From assembly GCF_932294415.1 (NCBI RefSeq), contig NC_065537.1, forward strand, positions 2,418,001 through 2,482,000: a stretch of 64,000 nucleotides of DNA. The letters are read 5' to 3'. The notes below the pieces were generated by a model. It saw only the letters and a program-made list of their open reading frames with translations, searched no databases and had not been told where the DNA came from. Positions 10,358 through 22,312 of this stretch are shown piece by piece. Position numbers and translations under genes: made by a program. Position 1 is the first letter of the stretch. Every line of letters starts with the position of its first letter. The stretch is from Quercus robur (Eukaryota > Streptophyta > Magnoliopsida > Fagales > Fagaceae).

Positions 10358-13300
10358 ATGACATCGACAAAATGCGAGGGTTCTTCTTGCTGTAAGGGGA
10401 AGGAAATTGCCTCCAACGATCCTACCATCGAAGCCGTAGGCAAAGATGCTCCTCTCTCCAAATCGAAGCACTCCAAGGAGGAAGAAAGAGGTTGCGACCT
10501 AAACAGCGAGTGCGCTTTTCTCATCGATCCATTGTATGACACCCACGCGTATTTTTTGAAGGTACCCGGTGACTATTTGCCTCTACCGCCGGGTCGTGTG
10601 TGGCTCTCTATTTGTTGTCGCGACATGGAGGTATCTTTGGCCCCTTTGGCTTCTTCGATCCCTGATCTCGATATACGCCAAGGTACTTTACTCCCTATGC
10701 CTATTCTCTTTAAATTTGGGTCGGGTACTTCTTTGGGTTGGAAGGACTGATTAGAAAAGGAGTTGTCTGATATGGGTTTCATGGCAGTGTTACAGCAGGC
10801 AGGCATGTTGAAGGTCATTGTTTCATCACATTGCTTGTCCAACTATAGGGACTTGTTCAATCTCCGCCATTTGATCCGTTGATGGTGCACCGCTACCCAT
10901 ACTTTCTTCCTTTCCTGTAGCGAGATCACCATGACTTTGGAGAATGTGGCAAACCAACTATTGTTGCTCATTCTTGGCGATGTGGACCCAAGTGACATGG
11001 AATTTTCTCTCGAGGAGGAGGCCGTGGTGGCCGTGTTGAGGAAAGGGATGGGTGGCAATGAAAAGTTGTAGCATTGGGTTAGGGCTTTCTCTAAGGCTTT
11101 CGATGTAGTCCGCCATGCAACCTTTGTTGCATTCTAACTTTGTAAGTTTGTCTTTGGCTCTCACCCTCATTATGCTGTAAAACCTCTCTATTTCCAGTTA
11201 GCTGTAAAGATTTCTACCAGGGTGAGTCTACCACTAGCCCCTATGTTTTTGAGTCATCTGTCTGTGCAGTTAGATATTTTGCATAGTGATGAAAAGTAGG
11301 CGGGTTCCTGCCATATAGTTTCTACTTCTGCCCATAGTACTATCTTGCAACATTTGCTATGGGAACGTTGTGCTAGGCACTTGGCTATGTGCAAGTCCGT
11401 TCGTTTTTCCAAAGAGAAGTATCGTTCATGTCTGAAAGTTATTACTAATTTTTGTGATCGTTCTATGTCAAAGTTTTCGTCGGCTTACCGCTGGGTTGGG
11501 TTGATGTCATTTGCGCATCCTGCCGTGGAATTCTTTGATAAAGGAGTTGGTTTTTGTTGGAGAGCATATAGGAATCGGGGCACTAGTTATAAATGTGCCG
11601 ATTCAATTATGGGTCCCTTTGTTGACACTGCTAGGACCACCACCTCATTGACTACTTTTGATGAGAGGGGGATTATGTACTTGGCAACCACTAATGCTTG
11701 ATGGCTACCTTACCTCGCTGATGAGGTGATTCAATTTATGCACTATTCTGCCAACAGAGTGAGAAGGTAGTTTAGGCTAGATCAAGACATTTCCAATGAT
11801 TTCTCTACCATCCTAGAGTTTGCTACTTATATCCGACCATTCTTGTGACATAGTGCTTTTGAGCTTTGGAGCAAGCATTTTATAGTAGTCACCATTCCAG
11901 GTTCACAAAGGGAAGGTATTTGCACAACTATGATGCATGGGTATTGGCAGGCTGTGATGACTTCATTTGGGTAGGAATTATTGGGTAGTCATGGGTTTTC
12001 TCTCATTCCTCCTAATGGTCTCCATGCTATCATCTCTGCCAACCCTCGATTACTTCTTCCCACCAAATCCATGGTGGCATATGCTAGGAAGCAAAATCGT
12101 TCTACTATATTTGAGTGGCAGGTAAAGGAAAATGGATGGTACTTGTATGCTAGTGAGCACCCCATGGGTTGGGAAAAGAAGGTGAAGGTTGTAAACCTTC
12201 CCTCGCCTACAAAGAAGGGTTCAATGTCTCGCTCTACCAAGCATAAGTTTGCCAAGAGAGGTGATGATTCTTCTGAGACTTATTACGACATTGTTCCCTA
12301 TGAGGACAACCTTCCTCTCATAGGTAATATAGTCCTTGAGGGTTCTCCTCCCCCTTCTGCTCATACTTATTCTAGTAGGCACCTTACTATGGGTAAGCCC
12401 AAGCCTGTTGCTCCACAGCCATCCACAGATGCTCCCCCTTCTAACAGGACTTGTGGCAGCAAGAGGGAGACATCTCCACCACCTTCGTCTGCCATCACTG
12501 AGTGGAGAGTATGTTATCTCTAACCGTGCATCTTTTTCATTTTTTCTTACTCATGGGATCATTCTTGCAGTATAATTGCACATGCATGCTCACTCGTCTT
12601 TTCTTTTGTGTTGCTTCTTGACAGTCTAAGCATAAGGAGGATACTTTTGTCACCCATCCCATCTTGCTTGACAAGCCCAAGTTGGAGGTAAATCCTTTCC
12701 TTTTGCATGCATTCTCGTTGCCATGTGTCATCATGTCCCCCGTTTCTCCTTTATATATATATCACCATTTATCCTGCACTCCTTTCTCCTTTTTCTCTTG
12801 TTTTCAAGTTGACCCTGAGCCCCTTTTTTGTATATCATCCTACTGTCGATGAGATTTCTGCCGCTATGCACACACCCATGGAGGGCTTCTTTAATGAGGT
12901 GGACATAGTGGCTCAGGCCATGGCCTCTGCTTCTACTACTGCGCAAGGAGTTTCTACGGAGGCTCCAATTCCTTCACATGAGCCTAGTCCTGTTAAGGAG
13001 AGTGCCCAAACCAAGAGAGTTGGTGAGTCCGTACCTATTCCTGCCGAGATCCTTACTCCTCAAAAAGGAGCTACTCCAGCGGGTGCATCTCAGACCGAGA
13101 GCATTTCTCTTGCTACTCCTTCTGTCATCTCTTCTAATGATCTCCTTGCTGTTCTCTCTTAGGCTGTGAAGAATGGCTCTTCCCTGGTGGTTATGCCTTC
13201 ATCTATTCCTAATTCTGCCACCTGTGGGCCTGATGTGGATTTGTCTTCTGATGAGGAATCCAAGGAGGTTCTTAAGGATTCTGAGGATGAGCTTGTTACG

Positions 13301-14268
13301 AAGAAGAGAGTTTCTGATTTTGATGAGGGTGATGATAGCGATCATGAGACTAAGGCCATAGGTATGTGTCTCTCACCTTTTGTTGGACCTTCTCTATTCT
13401 CTCTCGTCATTTTTTTTTTTAACTTCTTCTATATGTTCATTCCTTTAGTTACAGATAATCTTGAGGAGCCCAAGACTACAGCAGGCATTGCGGTGCCTTG
13501 AGCCACTATTCCTGCCACACCTGCAGCCCCCACTTCTGCCATACCTACAGCCCCCAATCCTACAGGTCTTGGTACATTTTCTTTCTCCCATATTTTCTTT
13601 AATCTTCATTATGAGTTTATTCATTCATGTTGTCCACCCTTCATGCCATATTTCTTGTTTCTCTCTAGGTCCAACTCCCATTGAGGTGGCTCCATCCTCC
13701 CGTTTCAAGATTAGCAGCAGCTCTGCCACTGTTCCTGATTCGGCGAGTGAGGCTGCTGCTTTCTTCACTCAATTTGACCAACCCAAGGTCAACGATCTCG
13801 ACCTCGCGGATTTCATAGCTTCTGGGTTCCTGGGGAGTGTATTTCCCACTTGGAGACAGTCTATAACAGCCATGGAGACTTTATACAGGGGTTCCTTCTT
13901 GGCTGATCTACGAGGAGCACTTCCTCAAGTTGTTGGGGAGTGTGATGAACGATATTGAGCATAAATTTATTGACACCATGTCTGCCGAGAGGATTTTGCA
14001 GTGGAGGGCCGCGGTCTAGGAGTTTTTCAAGGTTGGCTTTGCAATGGAGTTCCTGCTGGACCATCTGTAAGAGATTTCTTAAGCCTTCTTCACAAAGAAG
14101 GTTCAGCTTGTTGTAGATGCCATTGATGCTCGCATTGAGGCTTTGAAGAAGGAGATGGCAGACTTGGAGGCATGTCGCGAGCACCTCCTTTCTAGTGTTG
14201 CTGGCCTAGTCGCTTTAGAGATCAGACCTTTATTTTCGGCTTTTGATGAGACTTATTACATCATGTAG
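10358..14268 (+). pseudogene. plant mobile domain (aminotransferase-like) family gene carried by a retroelement
   Basis: It starts at ATG 10358 in good context (CCCACCATGA). One frame can be followed from 10358 to 12508 through stretches typical of plant-mobile-domain proteins, for example LLWERCARHLAMCKSVRFSK, GYWQAVMTSFG and EWQVKENGWYLYASEHP. It contains about nine in-frame stops and no frameshift. Splice-like borders follow (introns 12509-12624, 12688-12808, 13362-13454, 13566-13668). The later exons are Ser/Pro/Thr-rich and acidic, and end in a coiled-coil-like segment (KKEMADLEACREHLLS) at 14268. A frameshift lies near 13890. Plant mobile domain genes are known both as host silencing factors (MAIL1/MAIN family) and as cargo of LTR elements. 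Here the position antisense to pol argues for cargo. Not functional in this state. Confidence 0.7.
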
Positions 14269-14717
14269 TTTCCTATTTATTTTTTTTCCCCCATGTTTAT
14301 CTTCTTCCCCTTTCATTCTACCCAGTACATTTCCTTATTCTCTCTAGCACTTATTTGATAAGTCTGATATGACTTATACATTTTAGGTTTGTAATCTATT
14401 ATGATACATCTGCTACTCCATAGTCTTCATTACTTTTCACAAGTGAAAATATACTATAAAACTTTCTTGTGACACCATCCCTAGTAAGGGTGGTCACTTG
14501 AAAAAAAAAAAAAAAAAAACCTTAACAAGAGAAATGAACAACTATATGATGGTAATAGGGCCCATTTGATCCTTTCCATCCATCTAGGCCAAATGGTAAT
14601 ACCCACTTGCATATGCTTCCCTTATTACAAAGGGTTCCTCCCATTTTGGTGAAAATTTAGATGGTCTTGTCATACCTCACTTGACATGGTCCGCTGTTTT
14701 CAACATAAGTTGCCTTT
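14269..14717. other. spacer between antisense gene and pol remnant
   Basis: No coding signal. It contains an A run at 14501-14519 and T/C-rich sequence resembling a 3' untranslated region of the plus-strand gene. Confidence 0.5.
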
Positions 14718-16104
14718 CTACAAACACCCTTCCCTAGTTATCCTGCCATAAGCTTCAGTCATTCTTTGTCTGTATCTGCGACTACGCTTTTGAGCTTCTT
14801 CCCTTTCTTCATCTAATCCCTCTAGGTCTTCACATCTTTCTGTCATGAAGACTTCATTCTCCTTCTCTTTCTTTTGTGCTTGCATGACCCTTAAGAAGGG
14901 TGTCGTCACTTCAGCTAGGCTCATCACCTCTGTTCCATAGACTAAAGAGAAGGGTAAAAATCCTATAGAAGACTTGGGTGAGCTTCGGTAGGCCCAAAGG
15001 GTGTCTGGCAGATGCACTACCCATCCCTCAGCATATTCTTGATTCATCTTGCTAATGATCTTGATGGGAGTCATGTTTGTCGCCTTTGCCTACCCATTCC
15101 CTTGGAGGAAAATAGGGTGATGATAGGTGGTCTTTAATTTGACAAAATTATAACATCCTTCTTACCTCACTGTTGACAAATGGTGTGCCATTGTCACTGA
15201 TGATCCTATGGGGTACTCAAAACTAATAATTATGTTCTCTTTGATGAAATTTGCCACGGCTCCTCTTGTGGCCTTACGAAGTGGTATGGCCTCTGCCCAA
15301 TTGGTAAAGTACTCCATTGCCACAAAGATCCATATGTAGCCACGCAAGGGTGGATTAATTGGCCCATTAACTCAAGCCCCCATGTGTGGAAAAGCCATGG
15401 GGTAACCATGCTGTGTAAACTCTACAGGTGAATGTGAATTAGGTTGGCCTATACTTGGCAAATGTGGCATTTCTTCACAAATTCTGTTGTTTCTTTCTTC
15501 ATGGTGAGCCAATAATAGCCCATCTGCAGTAGGCATTGGTATAGCTTTTTCTTCCCTTAATGCTCCCTGCATTCCCCTGCGTGTACCTCCTTTATCATTT
15601 CTCTTGCTTTTTTAGGACCCAAACATCGTAACGGGTCCCCATTATACCCTTTCTTAAAAAGGGTTCCCTCATGCAAAAAGTAGTGTGCCATTTGAGCTTA
15701 TATTATTCACTATGCTTCTGTAGCGAGATACCCTTTGTCAGGTATTGCACAATCGGACTTCTCCAGTCTTCAGTGGTGAAAACAGCATAGCTTTCCTCCT
15801 TGTCTACTGCGAAATGGTAGGCCTTGCATTGGGTTTAGACTAGGTCTGCGTCCTTACCCATGCTTGGCCAATAAAAACCTACTCTCAAGAGCCTATGGTA
15901 AAGACTAATTTCTCCGCATAACCTGCATGTTCTGCTATGCACTTCCTTTAATTTCCTTTGGGCTTCCTCTTGCCCCACACATCTTGACAAGATCTCTCCA
16001 AGCGTCCTACGGTACAATTCTCCTTTCACTAGGGTATAGTCCTTAAATGCTTTCAAATCTACCATATCTTCTTCTTTCATTAAGGCTTCCTTTTTAAAAA
16101 CCAC
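14718..16104 (-). pseudogene. Ty3/gypsy integrase remnant
   Basis: From 16104 the minus strand reads an integrase N-terminal region (YTLVKGELYRRTLG, EEAQRKLKEVHSRTCRLCGE, GFYWPSMGKDADLV), a second CxxC-like stretch around 15500, the core around 15347-15162 (WAEAIPLRKATRGAVANFI) and the C-terminal part at 15074-14718 (HLPDTLWAYRSSPKSS, FSLVYGTEV). Several frameshifts and stops separate these pieces. The motif that normally holds the first catalytic aspartate reads TWGLELMG, with Glu in place of Asp. RT, RNase H and gag are absent. Confidence 0.85.
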
Positions 16105-16175
16105 GCAACATTATTGGGGTCGGGTCAGGTTGTCAATTGGATCAAACAAAACTAGGCTCCACAAAACCCAACACA

Positions 16176-16328
16176 TCCTATGGGGTGTTTGGGTGGGTGA
16201 TAGGTTGTAGTGGGCTGTTTGCAGTATTTTTACCGGAGATAAGAGGTAGAGCACTTTGTGATACAATGGATGAGGAAGAACGCAAAGAGAAGGCAATTTG
16301 TAATGGTGAAGGTGATCTATTGGCTTAA
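16176..16328 (+). pseudogene. organic cation/carnitine transporter, C-terminal fragment
   Basis: Only the last 50 codons remain, including SYGVFGWVIGCSGLFAVFLP, ETRGRALCDTMDEEE-type sequence (here EIRGRALCDTMDEEE) and the stop at 16326. It matches the C-terminal end of the minus-strand copy at 23627-23780, and the similarity continues for about 90 bases into the 3' flank. The upstream part of the gene is replaced by the gypsy element. Plant OCT proteins are 12-helix major-facilitator transporters of organic cations at plasma or vacuolar membranes (family knowledge). Confidence 0.8.
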
Positions 16329-17066
16329 TTAGCTTTTGGTTATCTCAAATTATGTAAAAATTGTGTGCAGTGATTGGTAAAAAATCTTTAAGATAAACAA
16401 CATTTATCTTTCATCAGATTGATTTTTTTTTTTTTTTTGAATTTCTTTTTTGAGTGTATGTGAATTTGACCTGGATTTTAACCACATAAAAAGCAAATAC
16501 AAATTCTCTCTTTTTAAATTTTCTATTTATTTATGTTTCACTGTGAATAACGTGTAAGTTTATAAGCATCATGTGCATAATCCTTTCAAAAACATCATTT
16601 GTTCATCTCAAATTGAAATGTCTACTAAAATGATATATTGTCAATATCTTATTTTGCAGACAACCTGAAGACATAAATATATGAAATAGCTGTAAAATTC
16701 TTCAAACAAAGCACCCACATTCTTTTAGAGTTGGTGATAGATCTTACAACAAGATCGTATCTATTTTACTTGAAATAAAGAGAATTCATTTCATTAATAA
16801 AATTTTATTTTATTTTTAAAATGTAACAATATACAAAATATTACGTCACTAAGAAATTGTAAATGGTGTGGCGCTACATTATAGCATTAAATCAACTTAT
16901 TTATAACCTTTTTCATGACAGGTTACCAATGCTAAAATTTCAGACATGAGTATATAGCTTTGGTAAACTTGGGAAAAAACATTTGGCAATCCATTAAAGC
17001 ATTGTGAGGGGTGTGAACTTTATATTAGTTTTTTAAAAGGTTTTTTTTTTTTTTTTTTTTTTTCCT
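16329..17066. other. intergenic flank of the truncated transporter
   Basis: No gene. The first 90 bases are 3'-flank shared with 23510-23625 in inverse orientation. About 16715-16810 resembles 37880-37965 (motif TTAGAGTTGGTGAT). T runs occur at 16423-16438 and 17041-17063. Confidence 0.5.
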
Positions 17067-18019
17067 TGTTAGGACATATGTGGAACATGTTACGAACATA
17101 TGTCATTTAGAATTGGCTAATCTTTTGACAAAAGGCACTTTACTTGTGATTGGGTGGATCTAGGATGTGTTTAATAATACGAGAAACAAGAGTTCAAGTC
17201 CAAGTATTGAAACCATGCAAATCTAACCAAGAATCAAGTGAAGAAGTGTTGTTCATTAAAGCTCAACGATGTATCTAGTGATATTTAATATGTGAAGCTC
17301 GACAGCTATATCTATCGAGAATTATGAAATTCAGATTTCCAGATCTAATTTTCACGCATATCCAAGCTATTTGTGTAGAGTTACTTTTCTCACAACCCTA
17401 GACATATATAAAGATTATTTTAATGGCCGTCTCAAATGATGCAAAGGTTGTCGCACTTGTTGTTACATGCATATGGTGACCGAATACAATCTGCCCTAGT
17501 TCATCTTTCTCTTGAAGAAACTGTTACGTTTGTACGCCGTAGAGTTTTGTAACCAAGGAGTTTCTTGATCTTCATCGACTGGATGAACTGAAGAACTTTG
17601 TAGCCAACATATTTCTCAAGTTGGTGTGTTAGTCACGTATTGGGATCTGTGCATCGATTAGTTAGTCATGTACTTAGAGCCGTACATTGAAATGAGAGAT
17701 TGTCACTACATTACAAGTCCAATTGTGTATTGGGGTAAGGGTTCAACTATAGATTAGTATAAGGTACTGGGATTCTTACTTGTAACCGCTTGTTTTGATA
17801 ATAGTGGATTCTTGGGAGTGGTAACCTTAAATTCACCCAATGGGGTTTTGCCTTGGTGGTTTTCCCCATTCGTAAACAAATCACCCATGTCAAATTTAAT
17901 TTCCGCTGCATTTAGTTATTTAGTGATTTGTTTGTGCAACCACACGTATTGCATATTAATAAACTTGACTAATTAATTGGTCAATTTACCTAAAGGGTCA
18001 ATACATTCTTGGCTTATCA
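17067..18019 (+). mobile_element. Ty1/copia 5' LTR
   Basis: It starts TGTTAGGACATATGTG and ends CTTATCA, and is followed two bases later by a decayed initiator-Met primer-binding site (TCATATCAGGGTAGGC). It is homologous over its whole length to the solo LTR at 24535-25516. A TATA-like ATATATAAAG lies near 17404. The copia gag follows at 18092. Confidence 0.85.
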
Positions 18020-18091
18020 AGTCATATCAGGGTAGGCACATTCTGATTAGGTTTTAATCTTTACTATGTGATCCATTGACTCCTGTTTGTC

Positions 18092-19010
18092 ATGGATAGA
18101 GAACAATTTTTAATTATCTCTCCTTTATTTGATGGCACTAACTATGTATACTAGAAAGTACACATGAGAGCTTTCTTGCAGTCTTTAGATGAAAAAGTGT
18201 GGCAAGTTGTGGAGATAGGCTAGACAAAGCCAAAAGAAGCGTCGGCTGATTGGGATGATGCTAAAATCAAGGTGGCAAACTTCAATAACAAGGCATTGAA
18301 TGCTCTATTCAGTACGGTCACAAATAAGGAGTTCAAGAAGATATCCTCTACTGAAACTGCGAAGGAAGTATGGACTATCCTCTAGACAACCTATGAAGGA
18401 ACTAAGGTTGTCAAGGATTCAAAACTTCAAAGGCTTATCACAAGCTTTGAAGAGATTAAGATGGAGGAGGATGAGTCATTTGATGAGTTCTATGCCAAGC
18501 TAAAGGATATAATGAACTCTGAATTTAATTTTGGGAAAACCATTCTAGAACCCATGATTATTAGAAAAGTGCTCAGATCTCTTCCAGAGAGATTCCATGC
18601 CAAGATCACCGCCATTGAGGAATCAAAGGAAATTGACCAAATTCCTTTTGCAGAACTAGTTGGCAACTTGCAAACCTATGAATTAGGTTTGTCTGGGATT
18701 AGGAAATTGAGAAAGAGCAAGAGCTTGGCTTTGAAGGCCAAAAGCAATGATACTGATGAGTTTTCTGATGATGATGATTCTAAGATGAAATCCTATATCA
18801 CAAGGTAGTTCAAAAAGTTCATGAAGAATGTCAATGCAAAAGGATTTGACAAAGATCGTAAGCAATCCAGTTCTTCACAATTCAAGAGCCAAGATAAAGA
18901 GAAGAAGGATACTAGGGATGGCGGTCAGTACACTGTTCTCTCTGGACCAAAATGCTTTGGATGTCAAGGTTATGGACATATGAAACAAGAATGTCCAACC
19001 TATCTCAAAA
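18092..19010 (+). pseudogene. Ty1/copia gag
   Basis: From ATG 18092 one frame runs to about 19010. It has the gag N-terminus (ISPLFDGTNYVY), the UBN2-type capsid core (LQRLITSFEEIKMEEDESFD, IIRKVLRSLPERFHAKITAI) and a CCHC zinc knuckle, CFGCQGYGHMKQEC, at about 18949. Four in-frame TAG stops (near 18150, 18220, 18384 and 18806) occur where relatives have Trp or Gln, and there is no frameshift. Protease, integrase and RT are missing because the element is cut by the next gypsy remnant near 19.0 kb. Confidence 0.85.
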
Positions 19011-19522
19011 CCTTAACACCCTTACAAACACTAAGGACTGCAATTTCATTCTCAGATCATCCAAAATCGCCAAGCAAGGGAGAACCGTGCACCAGGTTTT
19101 GAGGCATCATGCCATTTACAGTCAGGGAAACTAACTCCTGTTGTATGAACGCGACATATTAGGGCATGATTTAACCCACCGTGTAGGCAACTTCCGACCC
19201 AACTTGCTACAGAAGAAATAACCACAAAAATAGATAAAGAAAGGCGGCACAGAGGGTTAAAGTGAAACGCTCGCAGACATAATCCAAGCAAACACGCAAC
19301 GAACAGAATGTCATTCAAAAAGTTAAAAGCAGAATTGAAAGCAGAATTAATGTCTCATCGCCAAAACTCGGCAACCATTTACGGGACATCCCTGCGAAAT
19401 AAGGAAATTGTTCAGTCACCACAACCCAGTGACTTAGGCAAATATACCAATAATAAAATAAAATAAAAAATGCTATAAAAAGAAGTAAAAGCATGAAAAA
19501 AGCTGGACAGCAAGTAACTTAA

Positions 19523-21823
19523 TCAGGTGGAGGGTCTAGTTGGATCTGTCGTTTCATGCTGCCACTGGTCGATCACGGGAAAATGCAGGTCCTCACCGAG
19601 TAGGTCTTGTACAGTCAGGATACTGGTGGCTTCCATCTCATCTAGCTCTGCATGAGCATCAATCTGTTCCACCAGCTCCCTCATGCTTGCTGTTTCTTCC
19701 TCCTCAGCGGGCATTGTTGGCGCCTGAACAGCAGTAGCGGGGCTCGGAAAGGGGATTTGGCGGGGGTCTCTCAGGGGGGAATCCTCGGGAACGCCCAAAG
19801 CTTGCAGGGCGGCAAACCACCCAGCCTCAAAACCCAGCCTTCGAGCTTGGGCCACCACCGGTTCCGCAGATTTCTCGGCATCGGCAAACCCTTAGTTATA
19901 CCATTTTTGCTCACAGGCCTCCAAAGCTGCCCTTAGGTCAGTGAGTTCCTTGGCTTGGGAGGTGTTTAGGTTAATTGCTTTAGCTAGCTTCACGTCTGTT
20001 TCGTTCTGCTTAGCCAAGAGCTCCGAGCACCTCTTCTCTGCCAACGCTCTATTCTTCTCCGCGGCAGCAGCCTTCTTCTCGGCAGATTCAGCTGCCTTTA
20101 GTTTTTCCTTCGCCGTTTTGGCAACTAACTCCCGTGCCCCCCTCTCACGATCGACCTCCTCGGCAAGATCCTTTGCATGGCCAGCCAGTATGTGAGCCAA
20201 TTGAGTAGCCTGACAAACACAGAAGTTAGTACGGAAATGAAAAGAAATGAATGGAAAGTAATAGATGAACAAAGAGTTACCGCAATAGTATGCCACTCTA
20301 ACCGGCGCCCCACGGACTCCTCCGACCCGTCCTCAAAAGCATGCACATCGTCGGGAAGAAGAGGACCTTCAGCTAGGGTCTGACCACCCTCACCTTTCTC
20401 CCACATCCGCACACAGGCAGTTGAAGGCAGAGGCTTGCCGTCTAGTAGAAACTTAGGCTTCCACGCTAGTGCGGCTTGGGAGGAGGACGCAACGCCCGGC
20501 CCGACTTGGGTTTGCAGCTCGTGAATGACGATACCTCCTATTGGCCAGGGAGGGTTGATCAGCAACCCTCTGCTTTTTTGGGGCTCGTCTAGCTTGAGAA
20601 GAGGGTGGAGGGGGAGGCACCTGGCTTCGACCCTAAGAAGGTGGGGGCTGGGTGGGTTGTCGTGCACCGGGCACGAAACGATCAATGGTCATGACCCTCC
20701 TAGTCACCATGTCTTCGCCGAGATGGGTATCTGTAGCCGACAAGTTGGTCGCTTTAAGCACAGGATGCTCGGCCTCCACAACAAGGTTCTCGGGTACAAC
20801 GGGGTTCTTGGGCTGAGCGGGCTCTTGAACAAAGGCTTCTTCTTGAATAGCCTCGTGAGCTAACTCTCGAAGAAGCCGAGACACATGCTCCGCAGACTCG
20901 TCCCGCAAAGGAGCTAGCTCGTCCGAGCAGGTGTAGCGCTTTCCGAACTCCCTCGCCTCTCCAGTCGTAAGTTTCGGAGGCAGAAAATTCATGTACCGAG
21001 CGTCGATGTTCGACAAAAGTGGACTGTCAACCAATAGCGCCTATTTAAAGGACTGCCAGGTGGAATAAACGGGCTCTACTCTGAGGATCAGGTGCGAGGC
21101 TCGGAGTTGTCCGTCCCAATGCACGAATACCTCGGAACGGAGGATAAAGTTTAAGTCTTTAACGTGGACTGTTCTGATGTCCGGAACGAACACTTTGCCG
21201 TCTGCAAAAGAACGAAATGCTATATTAATATCTGATAATGAAAATCTACTTCAGTAAAGAGGAAATAAAAGAAAAAGAGGGGGGGGGGGGGGAAACGGTT
21301 AAGTCAAGAGATTGGTACGAACCCACTTCATGTCGTGAAAGAGGGCAGGGGACCTCCCCGGCAAACCAGTTGCTGCGCACCCGGACAAACTCCCTAGCCG
21401 AGTTCCTATTCGAATCAAGTAGGCATGATATCAGTCGTACCCGATTATCTCTAGTTTTTAGGTAAAAGTTGGAAGCTTTGTTCCCACAGAGACTATACAT
21501 GTGGTTAATATCATCGTAATCTAACTGTAAATCAAAGGTGTGGTTCAACCTACTAACGCAACTAACTACCCAGTAAAAGTTGGGGGGAAGCTGGTCGGAA
21601 CACAGCTTGTAGTACCTAAGTGTGTTAATCAAAAGGGGATCTAGGGGAACCTAAGTCCATCCTCTAGAATTGCCATTAAAGGAAAAAAGGTTGTACCATG
21701 CCCTCGGTGGAGAGCGATTTCGCTCTTGTGGCAGTAAGCCACTTCCACGTCATCGGGAACATTAAACTTTTGCCTAAAAATGGCCAAGGCAGCCGGGGCC
21801 TCCAGGAGATAAGAGTAACCCAT
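19523..21823 (-). pseudogene. antisense gene of a Tat-like element (gypsy-type putative transposase family)
   Basis: Exon 1 (21823-21323) starts MGYSYLLEAPAALAIFRQKF and includes NRVRLISCLLDSNRNSA. Exon 2 (21201-20281) starts after a TTTTGCAG acceptor with VFVPDIRTVHVKDLNFILRS. Exon 3 (20209-19523) is an Ala/Lys/Glu-rich coiled coil with an acidic tail. Introns of 121 and 71 bases fall at the same protein positions and phases as those in the antisense gene at 55201-57609: phase 1 in an Asp codon, and phase 0 before the coiled coil. Lesions include a 1-base loss near 21643 and in-frame stops at TAG/TAA where Gln is expected. The family resembles PF04195 proteins, annotated as putative gypsy-type transposase although no transposase activity is known. 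Its real function is unknown. Confidence 0.75.
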
Positions 21824-22016
21824 TTTTGAAACTTAATACTGTGAAAGGGAACTCGTAGAAATAAGTTGAAGGAATAGGAAAGGGAAGAGAACTTACTTTG
21901 GGTTCTAAAGGAGAAAGGAACTCTGGGCTGGTGAGTAAACGTACAAAGAAGTGATCGGCAGAGAGTAAGCTCAAGAAATCAGAGGTGGAAAAAGTGAAAG
22001 AATGTTCTAAAGAGAG

Positions 22017-22026
22017 CTATTTATAG
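22017..22026 (-). promoter_or_regulatory. TATA-like box for the antisense gene
   Basis: The minus strand reads CTATAAATAG about 45 bases before an upstream ATG at 21974 and about 195 bases before the main ATG at 21823. A GTAAGT donor at 21896 and a TTTCACAG acceptor at about 21844 suggest an intron in the 5' untranslated region. Confidence 0.5.
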
Positions 22027-22312
22027 GAGCAGAAGAGGGCATGGGAACGTTTAATCAGCAATAAATGGGCACGATTCACGAAAGACCCTGCGAGTGCCAA
22101 AGATAACCGACATGCGTGCCGCTTCGGTTCACGAACCGTCAGGCAATAATGACAACTGAACCTGGCGCCCCGGAATAACGCGTCTTTTGAGAAAAGCATT
22201 AATGAGAAGCCATAACCGCATGAGTCCCTGGTCGTAGGACTTTCGAAATCAAAAGGCTTAGTCGGCTCCTTGATTCTTCCCGACAGTTGGGTATGAATCA
22301 AGGGGGGGCTAA

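Larger units (their letters stand above)
9240..16170 (-). mobile_element. decayed Tat-like Ty3/gypsy element with antisense plant-mobile-domain gene
   Basis: Integrase-region sequence lies on minus at 16104-14718. Downstream of it in element orientation lies a gene of opposite orientation at 10358-14268. This order (pol, then antisense gene, then 3' LTR) is that of Tat-lineage elements and matches the complete element at 47675-58838. Gag, protease and RT are missing. The element abuts a Myb/SANT-like gene on one side and a truncated transporter copy on the other. Exact ends and LTRs were not resolved, so the limits are approximate. Confidence 0.6.
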
